64,000 bases of DNA from Nectonema munidae (GCA_030549495.1 JAUIRK010000751.1:306088-370087), one strand, 5' to 3'; shown: positions 1 to 12,505, numbered from the stretch's first letter. Translations and numbers: made by a program. The notes: a model not told the origin generated them from the sequence alone.

Positions 1-86
1 GCTTGGTTTTAAATTGGTTATATAATGATATATCGCGAGAAAGAAAGCTGTGTAGATCTTAGAACAATGTAGTCCTTTTTTTAGTT

Positions 87-220
87 GTCGCTATCGCATC
101 CAACAGTAGAATGAACTTCCATAGCTGAACAGATGGTAAGGATAGTCACAATCAGGAATCGAACTCAGACCATCTGGATCGAGACCCCGCACTCTTACCA
201 CTAGTCCATGTGCCGATATT
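87..220 (-). repeat. tRNA-derived SINE, family 2, copy 1
   Basis: Read on the minus strand this begins with a tRNA-like head. It has an A-box-like CTAGTGGTAAGAG and a B-box-like GAGTTCGATTC (complement near 155-165). The same sequence recurs with moderate divergence at 61158-61290, which shows it is dispersed. The tail is A/T-rich and no coding is present. Known: SINEs with tRNA heads are transcribed by RNA polymerase III and mobilised by LINEs. Inference: the host LINE is not identified. Confidence 0.6.
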
Positions 221-610
221 TGTTTCTAAACGAATATTTATTTACTCAAAAAAACTCTCTTAAAAATATTAAATTTCAATCAAAAAAAATTTGATTCAAC
301 AAGGCGTTTAAAATTTATGTAAAATATGAGCATAGTTGTATTGAAATTAGCAATCCAGATAGTTTTAAGTGGAATTAGGATAAAAGATTCTGATCGTTCA
401 ATAGAAAGATTTTAAATTGAAAATTGAAAGCTAGTCTATTTCATTCTTGAAAAAGCTGATTAAGCCTTTGATAAAATGAGTGTCTTAAAAACAACAAATC
501 GCCTGCATCACTTAAAACTTCTCAATAAAAGGAAATGAAATGGGTTAAAGATAGCAAAGTGCTAAGTTGAAAATCGTCACGTGAGTCAACACAAATAGAT
601 AACGCGGTTC

Positions 611-634
611 AATTATTATTATTATTATTATTAT
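611..634. repeat. ATT trinucleotide microsatellite
   Basis: About eight ATT units in a row. Similar AAT/ATT runs occur near 1126-1145 and 9446-9470. Confidence 0.85.
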
Positions 635-750
635 AGATAAACGCAATGATTGGAGCAATCCTTCATTAAATTAATGTGTTCCTTTCAGTAGCATCACTTA
701 ATCCATCTGATTCAACAATCATTTTTAAATGATCCAGGCGATTTCTTGAT

Positions 751-897
751 CTTAAAACCCTTTAAAGGCCAAAATCTTGAAGACTAATCGGGTCTTTTAT
801 TTTTTCAATGGAATTTTATGTATTTAAAGTAGATGAGTGCTCGTCAAAGTTTTTAATGCAGTTTTATATCGAATCAAGTAGTGTTGTCTGTTTTAAG
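751..897 (+). repeat. Degenerate TTAA MITE, family C
   Basis: Starts with a degraded TTAACCCTTT-like end and shares an internal block (GACTAATCG, then AATGGAATTTTAT, then ATTTAAAG near 783-830) with the copies at 2746-2873 and 20766-20883. The right end is poorly preserved. Assignment rests on the shared order of blocks only. Confidence 0.35.
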
Positions 898-1254
898 GTA
901 AGCATCAAAGGTAGTCTTTGTTAACAGAAGATAGTTTAATCATTGTGGAAATAAGCTCAATCATGATTGATTGGAAAAAATTGAAACTGGTCGTTATAGA
1001 CAAGAAGTCATTTAATAGACTTTGTCGTTAACGAATAATTGGATGCATATATCATAAAACTATATTTCATCTGCAAAAAATATTTAGTTTTACAGGTTAC
1101 AAAAAAAGTTATGGTTATTTTCTAATAATAATAATTATTATTATATTTTTGATTTACATTTTTTTATGTAAATATAAATCATTTTAATAAGGATTCTCTT
1201 GGTAATTTGCCATTTTTTGATCAGTTCCTTATTCCTATATTTCTCCATATATGT

Positions 1255-1405
1255 AACAGAACGTTTCATGAATTCCCTAGTGATTTCATGTATAATTACT
1301 AAAACAACACTCCGGTAATTTTCTAGGAATTACATGAAATCGCTAGGCATTTTAGTCAATTCATGGAATTCTTAGGTGAAACAGTGATTTAACGAATTAG
1401 CAGCT
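1255..1405. repeat. Palindromic dispersed repeat
   Basis: The left part (TTTCATGAATTCCCTAG, then GATTTCATGTA) and the right part (TACATGAAATCGCTAGG, then TTCATGGAATTCTTAGG) are near reverse complements, so the segment can fold back on itself. The flank GTGATTTAACGAATT recurs at about 27728, next to another partial palindrome. It is probably a small inverted-repeat element, and the superfamily is not assignable. Confidence 0.45.
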
Positions 1406-1639
1406 AGCTATTTCTTGAGATGCTTAGTTTTACAACCTTACTCTAACCTGTATTGATTAAGAGATTCATAAATAAGATGTTTTTAAGAGACAACTGTTAT
1501 GATTTGTGATTCTAGTTCTAATCCAATGACTATGAGTTATATATTTGAAGGTAATGAATACATTTTCCCCTTGAAAAGGAAACACTTATGGTTTTTTTAC
1601 TTTTTTGGAATAAAATGTTTGCTTTTTTCATCCAACTAG

Positions 1640-3484
1640 AACATGGATATTTCTGGCTGTGGCAAAATCACTGATGAAGGCATAAAGAGCATAGCTTCAC
1701 ATATAAAGAACCTGCGGAGCCTAGACATCTCTGATTTGATATTTATAACAGACTGCAGCTTTGAGTATATTGCCAAAGGTCTCATTTACCTGGAAGAGTT
1801 ATCTTGCAACAGGTTGTGCTTCATGTATGCAACAGATCTTTTCAAATTCAGCTCTTTGTATTTCAGATGCACTCGGCTCACAGACTCAGCCCTATACTGC
1901 TTGATCAATCTCCAGAATTTGAAGTTACTCTCTATTTGCTGGTGCCTCCATGTGACGAACCAGGGTGTTTGGAGCGCAAGCAAAATTACTTCTCTCCAAA
2001 TCCTCTCCATTTCAGGTGAAATTCTTTCAAATTGTCATCACATTTCACTTTCGCCATGCGAAACATAGAGGTGTTGTCTTATTTATTCCATCAATGGGAA
2101 TTCGTTGGCATACTCAGCGTCGTGAGTAGCTATAACAAATTAGTGGGATATTGCTTAGGGGATATTGCTTCTCATATAAAAACTTCAGCATATAGTTTCG
2201 AGCTTAGGTATTTCAATAAGTTTGAGATGTGTGTATATATGGATCATGGATACGTTTATGTGCTCCCATATACATAAAAAAAATTTCCTCACCCCCCTCC
2301 GCACCTGAAAATTTTGAGGCCCACTTTGAAAAAGAAAATCAGAAGATTAATTTTCGAAAACCAATTCCTGAAAGGGTTAAACAGAAAAAGAACTTCAAGA
2401 TACAATTTGAAAGATTTTTTTTAGTTTTTGTAAAAATAAAAACTTTACCAGGCAGAAATAAAACTTAACATTTCAAAAATTTACTAAAATAAGCCTAATA
2501 ACAATTAGGGTTTTTTAACAAATGAAAAATTACTGACTTTTTTGATATAATCAAAAATTTGACTTTATTGAAGTATCTTTAATATTAATCAAAAAGATCA
2601 CATACTCGTTTATTAAACATGCTTTTGAGGGGCTTAAATGCTGGCACAATTAATTGAATTTATTGACTTTTGATTGCACTTTTGAAAAATCGATCATATT
2701 TTATTAGTTCTATTTTGTCAGAAAAATTTTATTTGTTATTTCAATTCAGCCCTTTGAGGACCAGGATTTTGAAGACTTATCGCCTGCCTTCTATTTCAAT
2801 GGAATTTTATATAGTTGAAAGACACGATATTAATTTTTAGGACATTGGTATCAGAATGGTTCTTAAAGGATAAACGAATTTACTTAAATTGGGGATGCTA
2901 GAAGAGCAATTGACCATTTCCCTGACAATAATCTTATATTGGATATGATTTTAACGGGATGGGTTCAAACCTGTGACGTATCAAAGGAGTGACAAAAACG
3001 GTCACTTCTTAAATAATGTTCAATAGAGTGACGAATAAAAGGTTAGTTGACTTGTTCTTTAGTTATTTGATTTGTTTGTTTGTTTAGTGAGTTAATTAGT
3101 GGAATTATTAATTTGGTTAGTTAGTTAATTAATTAGTGAGCTATAGTTTCCAGTTAGTTGTATGTTGGTTAATTAATTATTAATTTAGTTAGTGTTAGAG
3201 TCTTCTATTAAATTTTTCAGCTATTTTTTGCCACTCTTTTGTCATGTCGTCCTTGTGATTTGTCATTCCCTTGATATTAACGCGATTTTAAGTGGAAATG
3301 ACTGAATCTCTTTGTAAAGGATATTCATTTAGGTTGTTCTAACATAACTCTTCTTGGCCTGACAAAGCTAAGAAATATTCCTGGCTTGAAGATCCTCGAT
3401 GCGCTTTACTGCATCGAGTTCACGGAAGAAGCGATTCAAATCCTCAAAAAAATACTCAGTCCAACCTGTTCCATATCCCTCTAG
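1640..3484 (+). CDS. FBXL16-like: FBXL16-like F-box/LRR protein, C-terminal exons
   Basis: Three exons: 1640-1812, 1867-2015 and 3333-3484. Introns 1813-1866 (54 nt) and 2016-3332 have GT/AG ends, and the phases agree. The stop is TAG at 3482-3484. Translation gives about five cysteine-containing leucine-rich repeats (LDISGCGKITDEG, LEELSCNRCTRLTD, LSICWC, ILSISGCSNIT). The end, ILKKILSPTCSISL, matches in layout the C-terminus I know of FBXL16. Removing the 54-nt intron restores exact LRR spacing, although the intron is also open in frame. FBXL16 belongs to the F-box/LRR class of SCF-ligase adaptors, but vertebrate FBXL16 is a non-canonical member. The F-box and first repeats should lie upstream. 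I could not place those exons in 1-1639, so this may also be a 5'-truncated paralogue. Confidence 0.7.
2746..2873 (+). repeat. TTAA MITE, family C, in FBXL16-like intron
   Basis: The left end GCCCTTTGAGGACC is a decayed TTAACCCTTTGAGG and the right end is GGTTCTTAAAGGATAA. The middle carries the family C block AATGGAATTTTATAT. It lies wholly inside the second intron of the LRR gene. About 128 bp and non-coding. Confidence 0.5.
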
Positions 3485-5339
3485 CACAAACTACTTCCCT
3501 CAATCGCATCCCTTCTCGTGCATTTCAAGGGGAATGGCAATAACATTTATTTGTTACATATTTTTTTTAAATTTTATTAAAAATAAAACAGTGCAAAACA
3601 GCAAAGATTTCGTTTTTAGTTTTTACATTTTTACTAGAGGATCGCTTTTCGTATTTAAATACTTTTTATGAAGAGGAAAGAGCATGTGAAAAAGTTATGT
3701 TGTCATTAGCAGATAACGCACAGCAAGAATTTTAACGAAATTAAAATTCCAATCTTCTGAACTTTGTCCTTCACTTTGTGTCCAAAAATGTGGGACTCGA
3801 ATGGTGTCACATTTAACATTTTTATTTTATCACAAAATCTACACAAAAATAAAAAATAGCTATTTCTATCGTCGTGGTCTTTTTCAAGATTGCGAACATG
3901 GTAGCATGATTGAAAATCGAGAAATATCGGCAAATCATGTAATGGAGAGCATGAAAACAAAATACACTTACGTGAAGGAGTAGGGAGTGTGTGAAGTGTT
4001 AGGAAAAAGAATGCGCTTCGATACTTTATTATATTCAGCATTAGCAAATTATCCTTGTATCCACTTATCCAGTGACATATAGAGAGAACTTGGGAGGGTG
4101 TGCGTTTGGCAATTTTTATGTCAGATATAAACTAAATGCAGGGTCATTTCGACCAATCTAATTAATTCTTATCCGACTCTGTATCCGCCGCTGATTGGTT
4201 CACTTGTGGTAAATAGTTTTTACTCTGAATGCATATCCATACACTAGAACAAAGATGTACATCAAAAATAATGCAAGATTTTACTTTAAGTAAGTTCTTT
4301 TTCTCTTTAAGTGCGTCCTTTTTTCTACTTTAAATGCAAATAATTTTAATTTTGTTAAATTTGTAATAAAATGTTATTTTATAATAACCTATGTATTTAA
4401 TTTTTAAATTATAAATAAAAAGCGGTTACAATCTTTTAACTTTTTTTTTATAGTTTAAAGTACTCTAATCTTCGCTTTAGTAAAAAAAAAATATATAGCA
4501 ATCGATGTTTATTAAAAATTAATAATAATGATTTCAATCATACTTTTGTCCATTCATCGCTAAATTTAAATTAAAAAAGCATATATCGGTAAAAATGGTT
4601 TAAATCCATCATTGTTACATTTTTGAGTTCTTCTTTGTTCCCTCGTTGAATATCTTGGGTTGAATGCACTCATAAAATTAGAAAAGCGTGCGCTACATCA
4701 TATGAGTGAGGTGGGCGTATCTGACGCATGTCTCAATTTTAGAGGGAAGCTCCTTCCATAATAATTTGCCTACTTCTTTGAATATACGTTACTAAATATT
4801 CTCTAAATTTAAGAAATCTTCTTGCGTGTTCCTTTTTTATTTTGGTCTAAATTGTGAGGATCTCTCAGGGGAGAGGCGTTAAGAGTTTTGGGAAAAATGA
4901 CATTAAGAGAAAGTTGGTATAATAAAAAATTGGCCGTCTAATATTTTGTTTAGCATCTGGATGACATCTTTTCTCGTTATTCAACACATTTTTGAAGTGT
5001 TGAAACTTCGGATTAAGAAATAAATCAATATGCCCACTTTATTTTGATGAAAGATCACCCGGCCTTTACTACACGCGCTGGATACGGCAATGCCATCACT
5101 TAATCTTTGATTTTATCTTATATTCTGTCTGAAATCTTAGTATTTATCTTTAGCGTTTCAACCGAGGCAGGAATCTTTCGCGCTATGCCAGAATTATACC
5201 AATATTAAAATCAAGTAAATCATCTCAATATACCGAAAACAAACTCCCATCCCATAGGAATTACATAAAGTATTTCCAAGATTTTTGAAAAAGTAATTTA
5301 TAATAAAAATTCTAAATTATTTCAATTAAATAAACTTCT
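3485..5339. other. Intergenic, no gene recognised
   Basis: AT-rich sequence after the LRR gene. Short open frames at 3706-4047 (both strands) lack convincing splice sites or family resemblance. 3055-3215, just upstream inside the intron, is TTAG/GTTA-rich low complexity. I see nothing else here. Confidence 0.5.
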
Positions 5340-6340
5340 TTGCACCCCATCAGTATGGCTTTCTTCCGAATAAGTATATACTCAAGAAGAACTCCTCCGA
5401 TTATTATCATACCTTGTCTCTCAAAACTTTTATGGTAAAAATCACAGTATATCCTTCTTCCTTGATTTTTCCAAAGCCTATGATAATGTTAAACTATATA
5501 AAATCGGGGTTAGAGGCAACACCCATAAATGGTTCTCTGTCCTTTCGTACTTTTCAGATTCTTTATAATAACTCGTTATCTTCAAAACATACATCTAATA
5601 TAGGCGTGCGTTAGGGTTTGATTCTTGGCCGTCTTCTATTTCTAATTTTTATTAATGATATTTGTCTTTCCCTTCCAAATTCTGCCCCCATGATATTGTT
5701 TGCTGATGATATTACTGTAGTTTTTCATTTTGACTCTACCTTGGATCATAAAACTTAAATTAAATATATTAAAAGCTGACTAGATTCTTTTGGGAAGTGG
5801 TCCTTCTTGTATAAGTTACCTATCAATTTAACTAAATCACACTATCTGATATTCTCAAAACGTATGCATGTTTTCTCTTTAGATTTCTTTATTGAAAATA
5901 ATTTGATAACACAAAATCGTCTACTTAGTATTTAGGAGTAATCTTGACTAGTATTTTTTCTTGGTCGAGTCATATTAAAAGTTCTATTGTAAAACCTTCG
6001 AGGATTCTGAGAGTTTTTATCAAGTTGAGAAGATAATTTCCATTAAATAACAGGAGAACCCTGTATTTCGGTTTTGCTGTCCACCATCTCAACTAAATAC
6101 TTTGGGGTAGCTCACATTTATCTCTTTTAATAAAGTAGAGAATTTATCTGAATTTATGTGTTTTCTATTTTCAAAATGATAATCTCTCGGTCCTTATAAC
6201 GGCGCATTCACCCCAAATTCTAATCGCTCTTCTAATCCCCTTCCTTACACTTTGAAACGAATTCCAATTTTAGAAAGATTGTTATTAATACTTTGAAACT
6301 CATTAACAATCACTCACCCTTCTTAAACATTAGCGATCGC
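5340..6340 (+). mobile_element. LINE fragment, Jockey/I-type reverse transcriptase
   Basis: Broken reverse-transcriptase sequence read in several frames. It contains a degraded motif A region near 5460, a motif B region near 5610-5655 (GLILGRLLFLIFINDI) and motif C LFADDITVVF near 5695-5725. Several frameshifts and stops break it, so it is a dead fragment lacking endonuclease and 5' end. It differs from the CR1-like element at 56-60 kb, and the clade is not certain. Confidence 0.7.
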
Positions 6341-6399
6341 TTTTGTTTGAAAATGTCTTCCCATGTTTTATTTGATTATTATTATAGTTAAAATAAAAG

Positions 6400-8300
6400 T
6401 TAGTTAATCTCTCAAAACCCTAGTGCTCTCTAGGCTTATACAAACATACTATTATATATAATTTTACATCGCATTGCTTATTTATATAATCCATACATGC
6501 AAACATTTCTAAAATGTATGATATAAATCACATCTTTATACATCTTAGGCATTTTTCCCCCTTTTGTAATATTTTTTCTAGTTAGTTAAAGTTTTCTGTT
6601 ATCTTCTTTCAACTCACATTTTATGCTTTGTTTATACGTCTTACTTTTATGTAAAATGCACTGTTGCTTGTCTCTGAAATACTTGTGATGTAAGGAAAGT
6701 ATTTTTCTTAATCAGTCATCTCGATGGATAAATCAATTACCCCATTGCTCTTTTTCCTTTAGAGAACTGATAAAGATGATAATCTTTAGATTTGTGCTGA
6801 AATTCAGCTCAACTTCCGTTCTCTCTCATATTTGCTTTGCTTTTTCAATAAAGTTCAGTGTTTACTTCAGGAAATATACATCAAAACAGGAATTTCAAAA
6901 AATTAATAATTAAATTTTTATTTATTATCAAAAACACCAACGCTGTAAAAAAATTAAATATCTCTGTTGAAAGAAAGAAAAATAAATGGCAAATAGTGTG
7001 TAAATACTATTTATTAAAAACAACACAAAATTGGCCTAAAGAAGCAAAGATGGGAGGGGCGAATAAAAAATCGTACTGACTAAAGTGGCGCTAGAAAGAT
7101 GAAAGAATGTCGTCAATGAGGATTAGACCAAAGCCTTGCTTAATTCTGCACAAGTACAAATTTGAGTTGAGTTTTTCCACAATTTTGATCTTCTCTTCTT
7201 CAAACCGTTTACTCCCCTTTTCTCTGGCTCTTTTAGGCGAAAATCTAAACGCATTCGTGGAATTACCCTTTAATTTTTATGATATTAAAAAATATGGCTT
7301 TGGATGTTTCAATGAAAATCTTATTGAATCAATCAAAGTAAAAGAAAGTCATATACTCATCCTTATACTTATGTGACAAATTTGTAAAGAAACTAAAATT
7401 CCTAATTAATGGAACTAATTTCTTTTCAAAATCTCACTAAAAAAGCTCAATTTGCTGCTATTTCATAATCTTTTATACTGTCCTTTATGATTTCTTCTAC
7501 AATCAATTCACAAATGAAGTTGTGAAGAGTATGGTGAGACCAGATGGGCTGCAGCGCTTTATACTAGACCAATTCAATATACGTATTGTTTAGTATGAAG
7601 AAGCGTATTTTTTGAATACATTCTATAAAGGATATGCATATTTACTTCATATTTAACACGCACAATACCATAATCCAAATAATATTTTTAACTAATATCA
7701 CCGAATATTTGCATGAAATTTTTGATAGATAAAATATACAAATAATAATTTTGAAAATATTAAAAAAAAAATAATCAAAATAAAAAATAATTATTTTAGG
7801 ATGGTATTTATAATGCATTTCAATATAAATAAATTTCACTCATCAAAATGTTCTAAAGAAAATTAGTTATGGCCGAAAACATTTGCACTCTACTGTATAG
7901 AACAACAGTTGTATTCGTCATTTACTTTGCTTCCTTTTTTTTGCAAATATAATTAATTTTTTGTTAGATCTTTTTTAAATACCAAATATAAAACTTTTTA
8001 TTGTGTCTTTTTGGACAAGTATTTAAAAGCAATAATAATTATTTTGCGTCAATTGTCTCTTTCGGGAATTTTGTTTAAAAAAATGTTCCTCGTTCTATGC
8101 TAGAAAATTTAATAATGCATATATTCTACATTTTTAAATTTTAATACATATATGTTAATTTTAGAAAACGATTAAATAGTCCATTGATATTTAGATTTAT
8201 AGTCTATAAGTATATATTTTTTCTAAATTAAAAAAAAACCATTAAAGGAGACAGAGATTGGGTGTTGCAAAATGAATGCCGGAGTTCGCTATATGCCTAA
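6400..8300. other. Intergenic AT-rich DNA
   Basis: No gene or named repeat recognised. Open frames here (for example 7107-7376 +, 7642-7839 -) are low-complexity and of a length expected by chance at this composition. Confidence 0.5.
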
Positions 8301-8305
8301 ATAAG

Positions 8306-9181
8306 CTAAAAATCCTTAAAAGCTGATAACAAAGACTTGGAATGAAAAGTTACCAAAAATAGTGAAATTGGAAAACGTAAAAAAAAAAAGTACTTGTGTT
8401 GTTGGATAATTTTCTTAAGTGCTTCACACGTTGAGAAGAGGGGTGATTGTGGAATGTTGTCAACTTGCTCTGAAATGAAGCCACTTTCTGTCGACAAATT
8501 TTCGGTGGTGTCTTGAAAGTGTTTTTGTTTCTTCGCAATTTTTGTCTCTGGCTTCGCTTTGCCCGTTCCGATCTTTAACGGCAAGCTGGACTTCTTGTCG
8601 GACTTTTTAAAAATTCTTCTCTGAAAGCCTTTAGTCGCACACGATGTCTGCTTAACATCCTTTCCGTCTTGAATTTTGTTTTCTTTTTGCCTGTTTCCAG
8701 CTCTTTTACAAAAGCAACTCACTTTTCGGTAAAACTCGTTCTTGAGTAAGAAGGCTAAGAAGGTTCGAGTGACCGGGATGCGAGAAAAGGGAAGACGAGA
8801 AATGGCGAGGGCACAATCGAGGCAGGTTTCGGCATTCGTCATCTCAGTTTTATTTTGGATCGGGATTTTGACTTTGTTTCTTTTGATCGTGGCCACGATA
8901 GCTCTTTTCTTTTTGCTTTTGAATACTGGGAGTAGGCAGTGTTTTCGATGAAGTGTGGTATCAAGATGGTTCACTTTTTGGAGCAAGTTGCACGCCTGAT
9001 TGAATCTTGCCTCTATGCAACTTTTCCTTGAGAAGAGAAAGAGTAGAGACGTCTTTTTGTAAAAGTCGTTAATACTTTTTGTAGCAGTTAAAGAAGTTTT
9101 AATCCACTGAGAGAGTAATTTTTTACTAAATTCAAATATATACAAAATTAAAACACTTTTACCACCATTAGAATGAAGCAA
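8306..9181 (-). CDS. Unknown host protein exon, 291 codons open
   Basis: An open frame this long is unlikely by chance at this A+T content, and the DNA at about 8400-9000 is visibly less AT-rich than its surroundings. The first codons contain no ATG, so this is probably an exon entered through an acceptor. A candidate is the TTCTCTTCTCAAG run at about 9027, or an AG about 90 nt further upstream. The product is basic in the middle (KSKKKRAIVATIKRNK) and has a scattered-cysteine stretch (TCLDCA, SCFCKRAG). The C-terminal third is Ser/Thr/Lys rich and probably disordered. No domain is recognised. A plus-strand frame at 8742-8951 with a hydrophobic stretch overlaps it and is judged a shadow. Function unknown. 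Confidence 0.5.
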   Translation of the reverse strand: MLHSNGGKSVLILYIFEFSKKLLSQWIKTSLTATKSINDFYKKTSLLFLFSRKSCIEARFNQACNLLQKVNHLDTTLHRKHCLLPVFKSKKKRAIVATIKRNKVKIPIQNKTEMTNAETCLDCALAISRLPFSRIPVTRTFLAFLLKNEFYRKVSCFCKRAGNRQKENKIQDGKDVKQTSCATKGFQRRIFKKSDKKSSLPLKIGTGKAKPETKIAKKQKHFQDTTENLSTESGFISEQVDNIPQSPLFSTCEALKKIIQQHKYFFFLRFPISLFLVTFHSKSLLSAFKDF

Positions 9182-9841
9182 ATCTATATTTTTTAGTAGA
9201 TGTAGTTAGATTGTGAAAGCAAGTTTTATTAGTTAATTTTTAGAGACCTTGTTTGTTAGATAGTTGCCCGAGTTAATTTCTTAGTTAGTAAAAATTGCTA
9301 ATTTATAATAGTTACTATTTAATATAATTAGTAACAGATTCAACTACTTAATCCCACCAAACCATAAAGTGGGTATGCTGAACTTTAATTGGTAAAAATG
9401 AAGAAAAATTAATGGTTCCAATATTTTATAATGTTGATGAATAAATAATAATAATAATAATAAAAAATTAGATACGGAGACAAATGTAGTTATAAGGTAG
9501 TAGTAATATTCAATTCGTTATAGTGACAAATAATTATGAGTGGTTGTCGGCAGTCTTCCCATTTGAATTTCCTAGCTCAATCAAATTACTCCTCTAGAAA
9601 GGCAGATTTTTGATAAAGCTTTTATATACTATAGAAATGAAGAACTTGAGAAGAGAAGGGACACAAAAATCAGGCTATTCACTGTTTTTTGCTTTCAGTG
9701 GAAATAAATAATTTTTTAACACTTCAATTCTGCAGGAACGCAACTTTTGAGATAGATTTATTACATCTCATCAAGGAGATTCAATAGTAGACTGATATTT
9801 GACAGAATATTCTTTGAAACTTGATATTAATGTAATAAAAT

Positions 9842-10952
9842 AATGGCATGGTTATCAATAAAAAAAAGTCAAAGTCGATGCTATTCTGTAATGCTAGTCA
9901 TTTAAGTTTTAGTCTGGATAACCTTATTTTTGACGTTGTTGATAATTACCAGTTGCTAGGTGTAGTAATGGACAGTAAGTTTAAATGGTCTGGACATGTG
10001 AAATTTGTTAATAACAAATCTCTAGAGTCAGTGGAATCTTGAAAAGATTGAAAAACTCCCTTCCTTTCCAAGTTCAGAAACTTATTTACAATTCTCTGTT
10101 TGCTCCATATGTTAATTATTGTTTGGGGTCATTCAAATTAATCTATTCTGACCAAAACACAAAAAAAGCATTGAGACTTATGTTTGGAGTCCACTATCTA
10201 TCACACACAAGTAATTTGTTCTATGAAAGCAAAATACTTAAAATAAATGATCTTTATAAATACATAATCTATCTATCTTTTTGTTTAAACTTCTGAAACA
10301 TTAAATACCAAAAATATTCGATAAAACTCTGATTTCAACTTCAGTAATATTAAATATGATTTGCGTTATAAAAATCTAACTCTTGTCCCTTATTATAAGA
10401 GATCAAAGCTACATCAAACATTGAAATTTAAACTTCCTGAATTCTGGAATAGCAATATTTATTTAGTTGACATTCTTCATTTAAATATTAGTTCTTTTAA
10501 AAAACATATGAGAAGCGTATATATAGACAAATATATATTTAATTGCGATGTTCAGGAATGTTTTCATGTCAATTCATGAGTAATTAAGATTTTTAAAATC
10601 CATATAATATTTGATTTGTTTTGTCATTTTCTTTCCATATTTATATATTTGTATATTAATTGTTATTGTAATTGTAAAAATTTGTAATGTTTCTAAGAGT
10701 AGTTGTGTAATAGTTTTGAAAATAATATTGAATAATTTTGATTTTTTTATTTTTTTTACATTTAATGTTTTTTTGTTCATCTCTTGATGTTGATTCATTG
10801 AAGCGGCTTATTGGCCTTTTGAATTCCATTAATACGTTACAGTCTTCTTTCAACTTTCTGTAAAATGTTTAATTAAGTTTCATGTCTATGCAGTATTTTT
10901 CTTTTATGTAATTTCATGATATTTGGAATAAATTCTTCTTCTTCTTCTTCAA
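9842..10952 (+). mobile_element. LINE 3' fragment with CTT-repeat tail
   Basis: Encodes the part of a reverse transcriptase after the catalytic motifs. Segments such as NYQLLGVVMDSKFKWSGHV and LFAPYVNYCLG are read with frame changes at about 10036 and 10300. It ends in a 3' UTR with AATAAA and (CTT)n at about 10927-10950, as expected of a LINE tail. It is 5' truncated. The layout fits a Jockey/CR1-group element, and it may belong with the 5' fragment at 36.9-38.8 kb. Confidence 0.65.
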
Positions 10953-11289
10953 CGATAAAGTAATCATAGTTGTTATTCCTATCCAAAATATTTCTCATGA
11001 AGCGCCTTGTTATTTAAACAGGAAAAGTAAGATTTCAAAATAGTGTGAAATACACCAAGATAATATTATCTTCTTAACTTTGCCAGTTTAAGAGATCAGG
11101 TATGAAAAATGAGAGGTTCTTTTTCATATCAGGGTTTTTTGTATAGCCTCCATTTGTTTAATATCTCAAAGATAAAAACAAGTTTTTCATTTAAACTTAT
11201 AATTCTCTTTTTATATAAGTAGTCATGTATCACTAAAGACCAAAAAGAAAAAAATTGACTTAAAAATGAAAAAAACATTTTAGAATGAA

Positions 11290-12215
11290 AATTAAAAAAA
11301 ATATATTTAGTTATCTATGATTTGGTTGGTAAAAATGTTGCGGATGATATAAAAATTTTTAAAAGATCTGGCGAAAATTCAATTAATATCTCAGAGCATG
11401 ATTTTCACAAAATATATGAATGGGGTATAGAGTGGAACTTGCTCCTCAATCTCGACAGGTGTTATCATCTTCAAATTGGCAAAAATGAAGACATTTCCTT
11501 TTACATTGGTGGAACAACATATCTGAAGCGAGTTGAAAAGAAAAATGAATTGTGATTAATCATGGACCCAGATTTCTCTTAAAGATCGCGTGTCTTATGC
11601 TGTGAAGAAGGTCTTTTCCCGACTTCATATGTTGGAAAACACTTTTATCTTGTACGATAGAGAAGTTGCCCTGCATCTATTTAAATCTTTAGTTAGACCA
11701 GCTTTTGAATATTGAAATGTGATTTTTGCCAATTTCTCGATAACTAAAATCAAAAAAATACAGAAAGTGTTCTCCAAACCTTTAACAACATTAGCAAATT
11801 TAAGGTATGCTGAAAGACCAAAAAGCATCAAATTTGCTTCTCTGTATTACCGAACGCTTAGAAATGAAATATTAGCCATCTTCGACATTATAAAAGGAAA
11901 TATGGTTCGGGACAAAAATGTATAACCTGATTTTCCACAAAGAATCTCAAAGCCACATACATTCAAGTTTAAACCTGAAGATTTTCAAAATAAATAGAGG
12001 CAGCGCTAGTTTACTCAAAGAGCATTCATTAAATGGAATAGCCTAGCTAATGACGTTGCTATTCCGCAAAGTGTTGATGTTTTCAAGAAGAAGCAAGACG
12101 AATTATGGAGAAATGAAAAATATCTTGTTCTTGATTGATAATTCTCAGATGCAATTTTCATAGGAATATCCGCCTTGTTCTATTGCTCAATAAATTATGT
12201 TATGGTAGGTTATGT
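11290..12215 (+). mobile_element. CR1-like LINE 3' fragment
   Basis: A diverged relative of the element at 56.3-59.8 kb. CYHLQIG followed by a FYIGGTTYLKR-type segment (11460-11535) matches the same place in that element, and IKWNSLANDVAIPQSVDVFK (about 12030-12090) matches its C-terminus. The tail (AATAAATTATGTTATGG near 12190) is the same 3' end. Many stops and frame changes; 5' truncated. Confidence 0.7.
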
Positions 12216-12365
12216 TTTATGGAAAAAAACTTTAAAAAATATATTTCTTTTTTCTTGAAAATTGAATTGATAAAAATGTCTTCGCTTTTTAAGATAAATT
12301 GAATTATATTTTTTATAAGAAAAGAATAATTTTAGTAAAATACCAAAGGAACGAGGCTAACTAAA

Positions 12366-12505
12366 GATAGAATACGTTGGACTAGTTTCGTTAAGAAGGC
12401 GCTTTTGCACAACGTGTCGAACTATGAGCAAAAAGGCTTCATCGTGGATCGAACTCGAGACCTTGGAGTTTCAAAACTAAGTAACCAACCTTACTCCCGG
12501 TTCCT
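12366..12505 (-). repeat. tRNA-derived SINE, family 1, copy 1
   Basis: Minus-strand SINE with a TAAGGTTGG A-box-like part and a GAGTTCGATCC B-box-like part (complement near 12454-12466). It is followed by the family body (CTCATAGTTCGA-type, then GAAAA). Five other copies in this window share the layout. Confidence 0.65.

Noticed and set aside
1673-1690. CTGATGA hammerhead core
   Set aside because: It is codons of the LRR exon and lacks the second core half and stems.
3706-4047. Overlapping frames on both strands
   Set aside because: Neither shows splice context or recognisable domains.
8742-8951. Plus-strand frame with a hydrophobic, membrane-like stretch
   Set aside because: It lies wholly antisense to the 291-codon minus frame and has no splice or start context of its own.
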